64,000 nt of DNA, taken from positions 42,430,765 to 42,494,764 of the forward strand of contig OZ038385.1 in the NCBI GenBank assembly GCA_964036045.1, read 5' to 3'. The notes below the pieces were generated by a model, which made no database searches, was not told the origin of the DNA, and saw nothing but the letters and a program-made list of their open reading frames with translations. Made by a program: the position numbers and the translations under genes. Below, one piece after another: positions 42,514-53,025 of this stretch. How positions within the stretch are numbered: position 1 is the stretch's first letter; each line of letters starts with the position of its first letter. The stretch is from Eutreptiella sp. 'Long Island Sound 2002'. Lineage: Eukaryota > Euglenozoa > Euglenophyceae > Eutreptiales > Eutreptiaceae.

Positions 42514-45500
42514 GAAAATGGGAATGACACTGACAAGGCATGCAGTAAGTTGTTGGTGCTGCCTTTACCAGCATCAGCATCGTCGTCTGCGGCAGCATCT
42601 CCAGCATCGAGCACATCACCATCGGTAGCATCATCTTCTGCAGCATCCCCTGCACCCATGGCCGCTGCAATGAGCACATCATCAGGATCCCAGATGCCAA
42701 CCACGGAAGTGTTAGCAAGTCGAGTGAAAAAGCTGAAGCAACTATTCTCGCGACACGAAGAATCCATCATTGTCCAAGTTTTGCAGGTGTTTTCCATGTG
42801 GCGTGCGTCACAGCACTCTGTTTAGTGGCACGTGAAAGTTTTTTGAAATTCCATTTTTCATGAAACCTTTCCGTTCCCCCTAGGATTGGTTTGGGTGATC
42901 ATTTGGTGACAATACGGGTACTTGAGCACCCATGGGGACCCACGTAGTGGCCGCTAGGCCTGTGTAGCCCGTGCCATGGGCCCTCCGAAAGCCCCAAAAT
43001 TGCTGTTGCGTAGGCTGTTTAGTGACACTTGAAAGTTTTTCACATTTCCACTTTTTCCGAAACCCTTCTGTTGCCCCTAGGATGGGTTTGGGTGATCATT
43101 TGGTGACAATACGGGTACTTGAGCACGCATGGGGACCCACGTAGTGGCCACTAGGCCTATGTAGCCCGTGCCATGGGCCCTCCGAAAGCCCCAAAATTGC
43201 TGTTGCGTAGGCTGTTTAGTGACAATTGAAAGTTTTTCACATTTCCACTTTTTCCGAAACCCTTCTGTTCCCCCTAGGATTGGTTTGGGTGATCATTTGG
43301 TGACAATACGGGTACTTGAGCACCCATGGGGACCCACGTAGTGGCCGCTAGGCCTATGTAGCCCGTGCCATGGGCCCTCCGAAAGCCCCAAAATTGCTGT
43401 TGCGTAGGCTGTTTAGTGACAATTGAAAGTTTTTCACATTTCCACTTTTTCCGAAACCCTTCTGTTGCCCCTAGGATGGGTTTGGGTGATCATTTGGTGA
43501 CAATACGGGTACTTGAGCACGCATGGGGACCCACGTAGTGGCCACTAGGCCTATGTAGCCCGTGCCATGGGCCCTCCGAAAGCCCCAAAATTGCTGTTGC
43601 GTAGGCTGTTTAGTGACACTTGAAAGTTTTTCACATTTCCACTTTTTCCGAAACCCTTCTGTTGCCCCTAGGATGGGTTTGGGTGATCATTTGGTGACAA
43701 TACGGGTACTTGAGCACGCATGGGGACCCACGTAGTGGCCACTGGGCCCATCTAGCCCGAGCCATGGGCCCCCCAAAAGCTTCAAAATTGCTGTTTGTAG
43801 GTGGTTCAATGGCATTTGGTGTGTGCACAAACTGCAGGTTTCCACCCTCTACAGGTCAAAAATGGCAAAATTGCAAAACTTTTTTTCGATATTGTGACCA
43901 CTTACAATGATGAAATATGCTATGTAAAGCATGTTTTAGACCCTCTTTGTGTGTTTTTCAGCACAGGGAACGGCGAACGGTGCACAGCACCAGGGTGCAT
44001 CACCAGCACAGCGTGCAGCGCACAGCGCACAGCACCACGACAGTGCACATGCCCTGCCAGCACAGAGCACGGCACACAGTACACCACAGGATGCAGCACA
44101 CAGTGCACCACAGGGTGCAGCGCACAGTGCACCACAGGATGCAGCGCACAGAGCACCACAGGATGCAGCCCGCAGCACAGCGCACAGTGCAGCACACAGT
44201 GCAGCACACAGCACAGCACGCAGTGCAGCGCACAGCACAGCGAATACAGCACGCAGTGCACCACAGGATGCAGCACACAGCACAGCGCACAGTGCAAGCG
44301 CAACACACAGCGCAGCACACAATACAGCACACAGCGCAGCACACAGTGCAGCACACAACGCAACACACAGTGCGGCACACAGTGCAGCGCACAGCACAGC
44401 ACACAGTGCAGCACACAGTGCAGCACGCGCGGCACGCCGGGCGCAGGGCCCAGGACGACCGGGGCCCCTGCGCCAGGCCACACTATTCTCCATGGGGCTG
44501 CCAGTGCGGCAGCCCCCGCCGACGCATCGCCCCCCTGGGGCGCCCGACGCCGTAGCGCCGGCGTCCCCTGGGGGAATGTCCATGCCTAACCTGGCGCACG
44601 GGAGGGCGAGCTCGGAAGAGACATAGTCTTGACCGACTCGTCCCTCTGTTCCGCCGTGCACCACAGGCGGGGGGCAATCAGCCCGGGGGGAAGGCGCAGA
44701 ACTCTGAGATCGGCCCTTTCCCCCCAGCCCCTCGACCTCTGTACATAGGCTCATGGACAGTAAAAGCGCAATACCCTCTTTATGTGTTTTTCACCCTATT
44801 TGCGTGTTGGGGGGGGGGGGGGGGGGCTCCCAAGGGGTCTAGGGCACAACGTGCTTATGCAGTTTTCCAGCCTCGGCGGCTCAAGTATGGTTGTCCCTCT
44901 CCCCTCTTCGAGGTGCCTTGCCGAAGGCAATAGAATTTGTTTGTGAACCTGCCATGTCTTTGCCATTGGTTGCCAAGTGATTTACTCTCTCTTTTCATCC
45001 TTGTACATCCTTGTACACTGTCATTTATGGGTTGTGTTGCCATTGGGACGTCAAGGGTCTGAGTAACATACACCATGGGGTATGACGGAAGCAGCCACGA
45101 GGGGAGTGTTTCGCCACAATTGTGCACCTCGTTACACAAGGGGCAAACCTCCCGGGCCACACTACCCACCACCACCACCACGTGCGCCACCCCCCCCCCC
45201 CTCCCCCCGAGGCCTTGTGCCAACCCCCGCCCCCCACCGCCCCATGTGCCAAACCTCCTGGATGCTGCCTACGTTTTGGTGAACCTTAAGCAGTTGTTTG
45301 CGGATGTGGCCTAACCATGACTGAATATTGGGACCGAGCTGGTGGGGAAGGGAACATGATTTACATAAGTCAAAGCACCTCGACAAGGACCCTGGTCAAC
45401 GACCCCAAGAAAGGACCAAGACAACGCTAACAAGCCCCCCTTTGGAAATCCTTTTGAAAGACCGGCATGAAGTACCTCCTCGGTGACCCTTCAAGGGACT

Positions 45501-45723
45501 GCACTACAGAAGCCCTGTGAACCTTTGATAGACCACCTTGAAGGAGCCCCTTGAAGGACTCCGTTGAAGGACACAATGAAAGGACCCGCTAAAGGGCCCG
45601 ATAATTGGCGGGGGCGCATGCGGGTAAAACAATGGTCCAGAATGATGTTTTCCAAAGTTGATCCCAGACCGGTTGGGGTACTCAAACAAGTGGTTTTAGG
45701 CTGTCTACACGTATATACATACA

Positions 45724-45766
<43 letters not shown>

Positions 45767-48240
45767 AGCGTAGTATACTGGAAGTGCACGGGTGCTTCGT
45801 CCCGGGGGGCGTAGGTTCGATGCCCGCTGCCAGGCGTGTAGACGATGGCGCCAGCGGCCGGCCTCTTTTCCCCCTTAGACGGCGCATCGTCGTGGCGCTA
45901 TAGTGGACAGCCACCTGGCCTAGAGTTCCCTGGGGGTAGGATCGTATCCTGGGGGGCTCGTAACAGGCGGGTATGGTGACACATTCCATAGAAATCTCCC
46001 TCCCGTCGGCCACTTTGTTTCTATTTTTTCTACTCCAGGGCCTTGCTGCACAGGAGTGATTGGTTTGTTCGTTGCGGTGTTTCCGCGAACACCCACATTG
46101 GCACTCATTTCGGCACGGGGAATGGCAGCTGCACATGCACGGCTTGGGGCAACTCAGAGGCTATTGTGTGTTTGTTCGTTGCAGTGTTTCTGCTCTGCCC
46201 CTGGTTCAACCAGTTTTGGGGGGTCAGCCTCACTGACCCACTGACTCCGGCATAACCAGCCATATAATGCCCATATGTCCATATGCAGGAGGGATGGAGA
46301 ATTGTTCCTACGGTTAGGAAGCTGTGAATCAATGTGCTAGGGGCTACTGCAAGGCCCACACATGAACTCTGAACTCATGGTTATTGTAGCGATGTAGGAG
46401 TGTAGGAGTGTTGAACCCCGCAGTTTGAGCATGATTCGAATGGAAGCCTTGGTATATCCTCTAATCTACACCCCTCTCCCCAACTCTAGGTGGCTCCACC
46501 ATACGGCTCTCAGGTACGTGCGAAGGGCACTTGGTGCATACATGTGGCGGAAGGGGCTCAAAATGGGCTAAAAACACTGGTTTGAGCATCGCAAATGGTC
46601 CGGGATCACTTTTGGAAAAACACGATTTTGACCCATTTTTGACCCATTTTTGGTCCGAAAACGGCCCATTTCCAAGGCATTTTGGGGTTTTCCATGGGCC
46701 AAAACGCGTCACCACGAGCTCAAAATGGGCTAAAAAGACTTGTTTGAGCATCCCAAAAGGTCCAAGATCAATTTTGGAAAAACGCGTTTTTGACCCATTT
46801 TTGACCCACTCTTGGTCCCAAAACGGCCCATTTTCAAGGCATTTTGGGATTTTCCATGAGCCAAAACGCGTCACCACGGGCTCAAAATGGGCTAAAAACA
46901 CTTGTTTGAGCATCCCAAGTGGTCTAGGAACAACTTTGGAAAAAATGATTTTTTTCGCCCTGGGGACCCTGGTGGACCCACCGTTGGCCCCCAGCGTGCG
47001 CGGGCCGGGTTGCCCTCCGGCTCCACCAAGTGAGCACTAGTACAGGGGTCTAGGCGTCTTGTTGGGCGAATCCGAGGCTTGGAAGCCACAAAAAGTGGGG
47101 GGTTGCGGGTGGACTAGGTGCCCTCGGAATTCGGTTTTGAGCCACGTAGCCCAAGATGCACCCGTTCTTGGTTTTGGGCATGTTTGGCACAAACTGCGCA
47201 CATTCGGGGCCATTTTTAGCCATTTTTTGGCCATTTCTCGGACATGCCGTGGAGATAGAGGGCAACAAAGGGCTCCTGTCACAGGGCAATAAAGGCGCAT
47301 GTGGAGTGTAGCAACTCTTTCCCTTCGTTTGGCCGTTTTGATTGGGTTTCGGGCCGTTGTGGGTCAAAAAAGGCTGTTTTGGGGCACAAAATGCACAATT
47401 TTTGGAGGGCACCTCCCGACTTGGCGCCCCCGCCCCGGGGCGCCAGCGGTGAGTTTTTGGCTCAGAACTTGGATTCGGCAAGGGCACCACCTATGCTTTA
47501 GGATGGCTAGAGTAGAGTAGAGCCTGAAGCGTTGGAACGGAGTAATCGCCAAAACGGAAAGGAGAAGTGTTGCTTGCTTGTTGTTAGCTAGATTTAAGGC
47601 GAGAGGGGTGTAGTAATATATATAGCCCATGCACGTTCAAAAATCCTTGAACACGGCCACTTGGGGACCAAAAAAGGGTCAAGAAGGGGTCAGACACACA
47701 CCTTTTCAAAAGGGATCCCACATCATTTGGGATGGGCAGTGGGCCTCCCCCGGAAGGGACAATCTTGTAGGGACATCTGGACTCTCGTGCAGGTGCTGTG
47801 CCAAGGGATTGTGTGAGGGAGCGGTATGGGCACCCCCTTCTGCTCTGCAGTGGGCAGTGTATGGGGCGCTGCTTGCTTTGCGGGCAGTGTATCGGGCAAT
47901 GTCCAAGCAGCTCCAGGGCCCCCCACAGGGCACTGGGAGGGCTGCGTACGGGGAACTGGAAGGGCAGGGCGTGTCACAAGGCACAGGCAATGCATGAGGC
48001 TTCAGGATCGCACTAGATGCAACCGTTTGCAGTGGTGCTCTGATTCTTTCAGGAAAAGCGTGGAGACTTGGAACAGGCAATCGATGCATTGTTTGACACT
48101 CCAGAATCCTCAGCACAGCCTCCCGCACCAGCGCCACCGTTCATGGAGTCTGAGGCTGTGTCGTCTGTGCCGTCACCGGCAGCATGCCCCCAAATCCACC
48201 ACGATGCACATTCCAATCCTCCAGCAAGTCTCCCCATCAG
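42514..48240 (+). CDS. CUE-domain protein gene, two exons around a 5.3-kb intron
   Basis: Exon 1, 42514-42786 (273 nt): acceptor TTTCTGTCTGGTCTTTTAG; encodes ENGNDTDKACSKLLVLPLPA, an Ala/Ser/Pro-rich linker, then RVKKLKQLFSRHEESIIVQ and VLQ, donor CAG-GTGTTT. Exon 2, 48053-48240 (188 nt): acceptor TGATTCTTTCAG; encodes EKRGDLEQAIDALFDTPESS and a Pro-rich tail, donor CAG-GTATCG. Both junctions are phase 0, and together they form a standard CUE domain (L..LF.......I...L....GDLE.AID.LF), a ubiquitin-binding helical bundle. The gene is incomplete at both ends. Exon 1 is the ancestral form of the exons in the 4.7-kb units. The intron is filled with repeats and one inserted element. Confidence 0.65.
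42815..43800 (+). repeat. 197-bp tandem repeat, five copies
   Basis: TTTGGGTGATC at 42890, 43087, 43284, 43481 and 43678, exactly 197 bp apart. Copies 1 and 3 share CCCCCTAGGATTGG and GAGCACCCATGG; copies 2, 4 and 5 share GCCCCTAGGATGGG and GAGCACGCATGG, so the array alternates as a 394-bp dimer before the last copy. It lies in the CUE-gene intron. Solo inverted relatives at 21296-21450 and 63455-63600. Confidence 0.95.
43961..44626 (+). CDS. His-Ser-Ala repeat ORF of EET member 1
   Basis: The frame begins AQGTANGAQHQGASPAQRAA and becomes tetrapeptide repeats of the HSAA/HSTA type (12-bp DNA unit, 44000-44430), then a Pro/Ala-rich end and NLAHGRASSEET. This frame is preferred over the other five open frames because its C-terminus matches the 60-kb member (GRASS...EET then TAG). 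No start codon is evident inside the element. Protein function unknown; it may not be translated. Confidence 0.35.
   Translation, partial: AQGTANGAQHQGASPAQRAAHSAQHHDSAHALPAQSTAHSTPQDAAHSAPQGAAHSAPQDAAHRAPQDAARSTAHSAAHSAAHSTARSAAHSTANTARSAPQDAAHSTAHSASATHSAAHNTAHSAAHSAAHNATHSAAHSAAHSTAHSAAHSAARAARRAQGPGRPGPLRQATLFSMGLPVRQPPPTHRPPGAPDAVAPASPGGMSMPNLAHGRASSEET
43961..44772 (+). mobile_element. 812-bp inserted element with 21-bp flanking direct repeats (EET family, member 1)
   Basis: The flanks 43940-43960 and 44773-44793 are the same 21 bp with one mismatch (ACCCTCTTT then R then TGTGTTTTTCA), and both sides continue a host repeat otherwise seen whole at 49500-49560. The sequence between is therefore an insertion with a target-site duplication. 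It contains a 12-bp-repeat ORF ending in GRASSEET and TAG (44624-44626) and a 146-bp 3' region homologous to 60981-61117. The 3' end is TAAAAGCG, without a long poly-A. No transposase is encoded, so it is non-autonomous or a retrocopy. Confidence 0.7.
44901..44938 (+). repeat. Orphan SINE 3' tail
   Basis: CTCTTCGAGGTGC...TGCCGAAGGCAATAGAATT (hairpin at 44919-44929) matches the end of both full SINEs without their tRNA heads, as for a 5'-truncated copy. Confidence 0.7.
45008..45700 (-). repeat. Inverted-duplication arm B, segment 2
   Basis: Reverse complement of 19120-19802, near-identical. Ends where the (AT)n tract begins. Lies in the CUE-gene intron. Confidence 0.9.
45723..45762. repeat. 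(AT)n microsatellite
   Basis: About 20 AT dinucleotides directly before the tRNA-like sequence. Confidence 0.95.
45764..45832 (+). other. tRNA-like sequence, probable SINE head
   Basis: GGTAGCG (45764-45770) pairs fully with CGCTGCC (45825-45831), followed by a discriminator A; TAGCGTAGTA resembles an A box and GGTTCGATGCC (45814-45824) is a canonical B box. The anticodon arm CGGG...CCCG has an 8-base loop and the T arm pairs best out of register, so this is not a convincing functional tRNA gene. A GC-rich hairpin (GACGATG...CATCGTC, about 45841-45893) follows. Confidence 0.45.
46557..46945 (+). repeat. 162-bp tandem repeat, 2.4 copies
   Basis: CTCAAAATGGGCTAAAAA at 46557, 46719 and 46881. 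Contains TTGTTTGAGCATCCCAA, shared with 19128-19170 and its inverted copy, and repeated GACCCATTTTT motifs. Confidence 0.95.
46985..47520 (+). repeat. Diverged 540-bp repeat, copy 2
   Basis: Direct-orientation relative of 19803-20340 (see landmarks there). It follows the 162-bp array without a gap. Confidence 0.75.
47632..48017 (-). repeat. Inverted-duplication arm B, segment 1
   Basis: Reverse complement of 18458-18847. Segments 1 and 2 are 272 bp apart in arm A but separated by 1.9 kb in arm B, and segment order is consistent with inversion plus insertion of 45.70-47.63 kb. Confidence 0.9.
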
Positions 48241-48714
48241 GTATCGCACACTTTTCTGCCAACAGTCACTTGGACCCCCACCCCCCACAGAATCCTTTGG
48301 GCGGTTAGCCATGCAACCAGGGGGTGGGGTGTAAGAAATGCTGCCTGAGGGTATGTGGAGGATTGGGTTCATGAAGCTTTTCTTTCTGCGGGTGTGCAAG
48401 TGGTTTGCAAGAATTTGCCTCAGGGTCTGTGGAGGATTGTACGATGTTCTTGGCCTGGCGCTGCACCAGACCCTTTTTTAGTGTCTCGCCAACCCTACCC
48501 CGGGTGGGGGGGGGGGGGGGTGCCTGCCTTTTGCAAAATGGCGGGTGCCTCCTTCTGATGGGACCCCCACCCCCCCTGGGGGGTGGGGGTGTTTTGGTGG
48601 TTTTGAGGGGAAGGGCTATATCCCCGGCGCCAAAGGCGCAGGAAAATTACCTCGCTGTTAGATCAAAGCCAGGCAGGCGTATATATGGGGAAAACGCCAC
48701 ATACCCCCCATTTT
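48241..48714. other. No supported gene
   Basis: Two GAGGATTG-containing near-repeats (48355 and 48430), a 14-base G run at 48508 and C/G-rich self-complementary sequence at 48560-48600. Further exons of the CUE gene may lie here but none can be defined. Confidence 0.35.
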
Positions 48715-48830
48715 GGGCCTTTTTGGGCCTATTCGCGTACCCTACCCCAAGGGGGTGGATTGTTGGTTTAACCTCTTGTAAAATCATTATTTTGTCCAAT
48801 AAACGCATCCCCCAATGAGTTTTTGGTCCG
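48715..48830 (+). repeat. Dispersed 110-bp repeat, copy 1
   Basis: Landmarks: ATTCGCGTA...TACCCCAA, CTTGTAAAATCATTATTTTG and CATCCCCCAATGA. Related copies at 59668-59775 and 61231-61337. Confidence 0.7.
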
Positions 48831-49024
48831 GACCCCCCCAGACCCCGCCTACTTGAAACCCACGGTTTTGAGCCGTCATGAGAGGGGGGTGGGGTGGGGG
48901 GGGGTGCAGGGGGGATGAAAAGATGACTGCCACTTTTTTGGGGGTCGAAAACCATGAATCTTTTAGGTTTTTTCGATTTTGAGCCAAACAAATGTTTTCG
49001 GGTCCCAACTCCATGGGGTTTGTA

Positions 49025-49745
49025 TGGGGCGGGGTGGGACGAGCAGTTCTGCAGTTTATGCATTTTTCAGCCATTTTTGCTATGTTGGCGGTTTTGGCGA
49101 CCTCGGTGACCCCGTGGTACCCACTCCGAGGGGTGTGAGCAGGGATGTTGTGACAGTATATGCCTACTAGGATACAAAAGGACGCTTCTTGCGGCCAGTA
49201 GCCTTTCCTAGTCCCGGTCATGGCCCGTGTAAAAGATTCAAAATGACCGTTTATGCAGTTTCTGCAGTTTTTTTGGCATTTTTGCTATGTTGGGGTTTTT
49301 GATGACCTTAGTGACCGCGTGGTGCCCACTCTGCCGTGTGAGAGGTGCAAAATCACTATTTCCACCAATAATGGCCTACATGTGTGCATGGAGTGGTACA
49401 CACACAACCTGTTCATGCATGTACAACTCAAAAATTGGAGTTCCCGAAACTTACTTTTTTGATATCGTGGCCACTCACAATGACCATCCAAGCTATGTAA
49501 AGCACATTTTAGGCAGTATTTATGTGTTTTTCACCCTATTTGGGTATTGGGTGGGGGGACGGGGGTCTCCCAAGGGACTTATACACAACCTGCTTATGCA
49601 GTTTTTCACCCTGGGCAGCTCAAAATTCGAAGTTTCCGAAACTTGTTTATTTTGATATCGTGGCCACCTAAAATGACCATCCAAGGTATGTAAAGCATGT
49701 TTTAGGCCGTATTTATGTGGTTTTTACATGTTTTGGCTGTGTGTG
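49025..49745 (+). repeat. Nested roughly 200-bp repeats
   Basis: GCATTTTTGCTATGTTGG-type units at 49060 and 49270, followed by two copies (49450 and 49640) of GATATCGTGGCCAC then ATGTAAAGCA and TATTTATGTG. The second type is the intact form of the sequence into which the 812-bp element inserted at 43.9 kb. Confidence 0.75.
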
Positions 49746-49777
49746 TCACCTGGGGGTGCATTGCTCAGGGTAGATTC

Positions 49778-49812
49778 TCTGCGAGGTGGACTTGCCGAAG
49801 GCAATAGAATTG
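49778..49812 (+). repeat. Orphan SINE 3' tail
   Basis: TGCCGAAGGCAATAGAATT with the TGCC-GAA-GGCA hairpin at 49793-49803, next to unrelated sequence; 5'-truncated copy. Confidence 0.65.
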
Positions 49813-51243
49813 TTTTTCTTATATTTTCCTTTGTGTTGGTCAGTCGGTGGGTGGGTGGGTGGGTGGGAGCCTCTTGAGCTGAGCCCCCCGTGGGGTCGGT
49901 CAAGTGCTGTGGGTGTCTGCGAAAAGTGGGCGCCTTCCCTTCTCAGCAGCGCCACACTGAGCACTGCAGGGCTGTCACTGTGGCAGCGGCCGTGCGGCTT
50001 CCAGGAGCTGGGCCCCAGGCCACTTTCTTTGCCGACCAGTGCTGAGTCTGCAGTGCTTTCATGGAAAGCCAGCTCATAAGCAAACCTACTGCAAAGAGCA
50101 GAAGCAAGTGTTGGTGTGCTTGGGGATTTGTGGAACACGAGTCCATACTGTGGGTCCACTACCACTCAAACTTTCTTCAGACCTTCAGAAATGAAACCCC
50201 ATATCATCTCGAGGGCAAAAAAACTCGTGCAGCCAATTACCAAATTTGTATGAACCTCCGAAAACGGCCAAAGTGGCCGAAAATAATAAAAATCCCGCCC
50301 TGCGAAAACGGCCAAAGTGGCCAAAAATGATATCATTACCGCTCTCCGACATCGGCCAAAATAGGCGAAAATAATAACCCTTCATATCTTGAGACAGAAC
50401 AACTTCTACCAGCACCTGGTCTCGTCCGGGGGATTCAGGTGTTGTGACTGCCACAGAACAGCCTGAATTCGTTTCTGAAACCAGGGACCCCGCTTGTTGT
50501 TGTGAGCAGCAGCCACCTTTTGCCCCTTCCGTCAGGTAATGGGCGGCTCTAGTCCCTCCATGAAAATGTGTTTCCCCTTGTACCTTCGCCACTCAACCCC
50601 TGCAATAAAAAAAATTGCAGGGCAACATGCACTCGGAGGATTCATGAAGTAGTGCGAGGACATGGCCACCACTTTTGGCATCTTTCTGGGATGGAGTGCA
50701 CGAGGCTGTGGAGTGACAACCTGGTCCCGTATTTTGGGCTTCCAAGTTAGGGCTACACCTACGCTGAGCCGCTATACCGCTGACCTTGCCATTTCACTGA
50801 TCCTGCTTCACACCACCGGTCCTGCCCCACCACACCTGCCTCACCACTGATTCTGCCCTTCCACTGGTCCCGACTGAACCTCAGGGGGCCGACTTGGACG
50901 AACGTGACAATTGAAACATCCCTGCCTAACAATAGCAAAGCTCTGAATCACTGTTTTCTGGTACGTCTTCAGACTGTAGCCATTCCCAAGGAAGCATATT
51001 TCGTTCCCTGAGAACAGCCTTTCAGGACAGCCTCTCGCACCAACGGTTATCAACAACTGCCGGCCGGCCATCGTCCAGCCACATTTCCGGTGGTCGGCTG
51101 TCAACTGCCATCGGTTATGCACAAACGGCCGTCGGTCAACCATTCATCGCAGCTGGTCATCGGCCAGTTGCCGGTGGTGAAACCATCCAGTGTTACACTT
51201 TCAGATGGGTCATGACAGAAAAGCGTTGGCCCCCCGACGATAA
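49813..51243. other. Mostly non-coding; palindromic repeat at 50255-50365
   Basis: GAAAACGGCCAAAGTGGCC with ATAATA or ATGATA spacers repeats three times, each with a GGCCAAAGTGGCC palindrome. A minus-strand frame (50165 back to 49800) and others are open but show no motif. TTGCAATAAA near 50600 could be a poly-A signal. Confidence 0.4.
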
Positions 51244-51615
51244 GGTACAAATGTATGGGAATATGGAAGCGCCGATGGCCCCTTGGCCTCAAATCCAACG
51301 CCACTTGTCCCCAGGCACCAGTTCCAAGAGTCTCCAGAGGCTTTGAGTGACTTGCAGAAGAAAGCAACTGCCAGGAATGAGGGGGACACCCCCCGGTTGA
51401 CAGAGGTCAAGGAGAGTGCCGTAGTGCAAGGCGAAGCAGCTGCCGCAGTGTTTCTCAACCAGACAACAGGTGTGGAGTGGTTTGCAGCTGGACACTTGGT
51501 AGCGGATGCTGTGGGGGGATCTGCGGTGTGTGCGTCGTTGGTGCATGTGTGTAGGCATGCACTACATACCCCTGAGACAGTCCCTGCAGACGTCGCAGGT
51601 TCTACACCCGGTTGA
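51244..51615 (+). CDS. Exon-like ORF, unknown
   Basis: Open frame with coding-like composition: ESPEALSDLQKKATARNEGD, LTEVKESAVVQGEAAAAVFL and a hydrophobic VADAVGGSAVCASLVHV. No ATG in a good context and no domain. An opposite-strand frame is also open. Confidence 0.25.
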   Translation, partial: GTNVWEYGSADGPLASNPTPLVPRHQFQESPEALSDLQKKATARNEGDTPRLTEVKESAVVQGEAAAAVFLNQTTGVEWFAAGHLVADAVGGSAVCASLVHVCRHALHTPETVPADVAGSTPG

Positions 51616-52450
51616 AGAGGCACGGTGGTGTGGCAGGCATGTGGCTGTTCATGGGCATACCGGGCTTTCAAGTGAAGGAGGAGGGGGTCAATAGAGCCCC
51701 CCATATCTGGGGCGGGGGGGGGGACTGCAAGGTCATCGCAATGACGAAGCGAAGTCTTGGGGCATTGGAGCAGCCTGTGGAGTTTCAGTGCATTTTTCCA
51801 TCATGGTGGCCACCCGCACCTAATTTCACATGTGAACCGCGGGATGGTCGGGTACGTGATTCGCTACGGCTACTGGATTGTGAACTGTGCCATCTAATTG
51901 TTTGCTGGTGCTGTGCAACCACCTCCAGGGACGTGACAGGGGCCGTAATTGGTCCCACGTCGAGACGCGTTGCCGCGGACATTAGATTATTTTTTCGCCA
52001 AGAAATGTTACCAGTGCCTCTGACACCATCAACTCAGGGCCACTATTTTCACTCCCCCCATGCCCCTCTTGCGCCCGTCAAGCGATACATCTCAGAATGC
52101 TCGTTCAAGCATTTCCATATTTTTGTGCAGCCGCCGAAGCAGAAGCAGTAACTGAAGCTGTCAGCCCCTCTGTTATCGCCAGCGCCATTCAAAGCGCCAT
52201 TGCCAGCAACTTTATGGGGCAGACCACATCCACAATAGAGGGAGGCACTGCAGGTTTGCCTTTGTCATCATGTCACACGTGTTGGGTCATACAGCAATGC
52301 ACCGGGTTCACTGGTTTGAAGCGGCTCAGGCCTTCCTCTTGGGATCCTCCCACTTGCTTATTGGGGGGTGGGGGGGAGGGGGTCTCTGCATTTCCATTGC
52401 TTTCTGTACACACATGAACTCAAGATGATATATGGCAGATCCAGGGGTCT
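51616..52450. other. No supported gene
   Basis: A frame ending at 52151 (PLAPVKRYISECSFKHFHIF) is coding-like only over its last 50 residues. G runs at 51711 and 52365. Confidence 0.3.
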
Positions 52451-52756
52451 GTGCCTGGCGAGGGCATCAGGTTGCGTACCGCCGCAGGGCTGCTGCTTAC
52501 TTGTCGGTGTCCCACCCGCGGGTTGTCTTTGCGTTGTACTCTTTGTAAGAGAAAGGTACCTCTGGTCTTTTGGGCCACTGACGAGCCACTTTCTTCCTGC
52601 GCTTTTTGTGCTGATCGCCCCATGTGGGCACGTGCAATAGCACATCCTTCCTCCGGGGCCATCCCCTCTCAGATTGCTGACAGGGGGTGTGTCTTATACA
52701 AGTGGAGGGGGGGGGGTCCAATGCATGAAAACGGGATGGGGACACAAAAAGGTTGA
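52451..52756 (+). CDS. Cys-rich exon-like ORF, unknown
   Basis: Contains CRCPTRGLSLRCTLCKRKVP and, 15 residues later, SSCAFCADRPMW: two CxxC pairs spaced as in small zinc ribbons. No start or splice context can be fixed and the opposite strand is open too. Confidence 0.25.
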   Translation: MPGEGIRLRTAAGLLLTCRCPTRGLSLRCTLCKRKVPLVFWATDEPLSSCAFCADRPMWARAIAHPSSGAIPSQIADRGCVLYKWRGGGPMHENGMGTQKG

Positions 52757-53025
52757 AGGTTGAAGGTTGATTGAGACGGCCAAATGGGGTTAGGCCTTCA
52801 TTCAGCTCCTCTGCATGTGCCACGGTCCAATGGTGAAGAATATACGACGGGCAGCGCCCCATAGGCCGGCCTCCCCCAAGCCACTGTACCACAGAGCAGG
52901 ACCGGCTGGAGTCGACTGAAACAATGCACGTACACTCCACAGTCTGCTCCGATGCCCCCAGACTTCGTCATTGCGATGGGTGCGTCCCTGAACCCCTTCT
53001 TGAATCATGCACTGCCCTCTCACTG

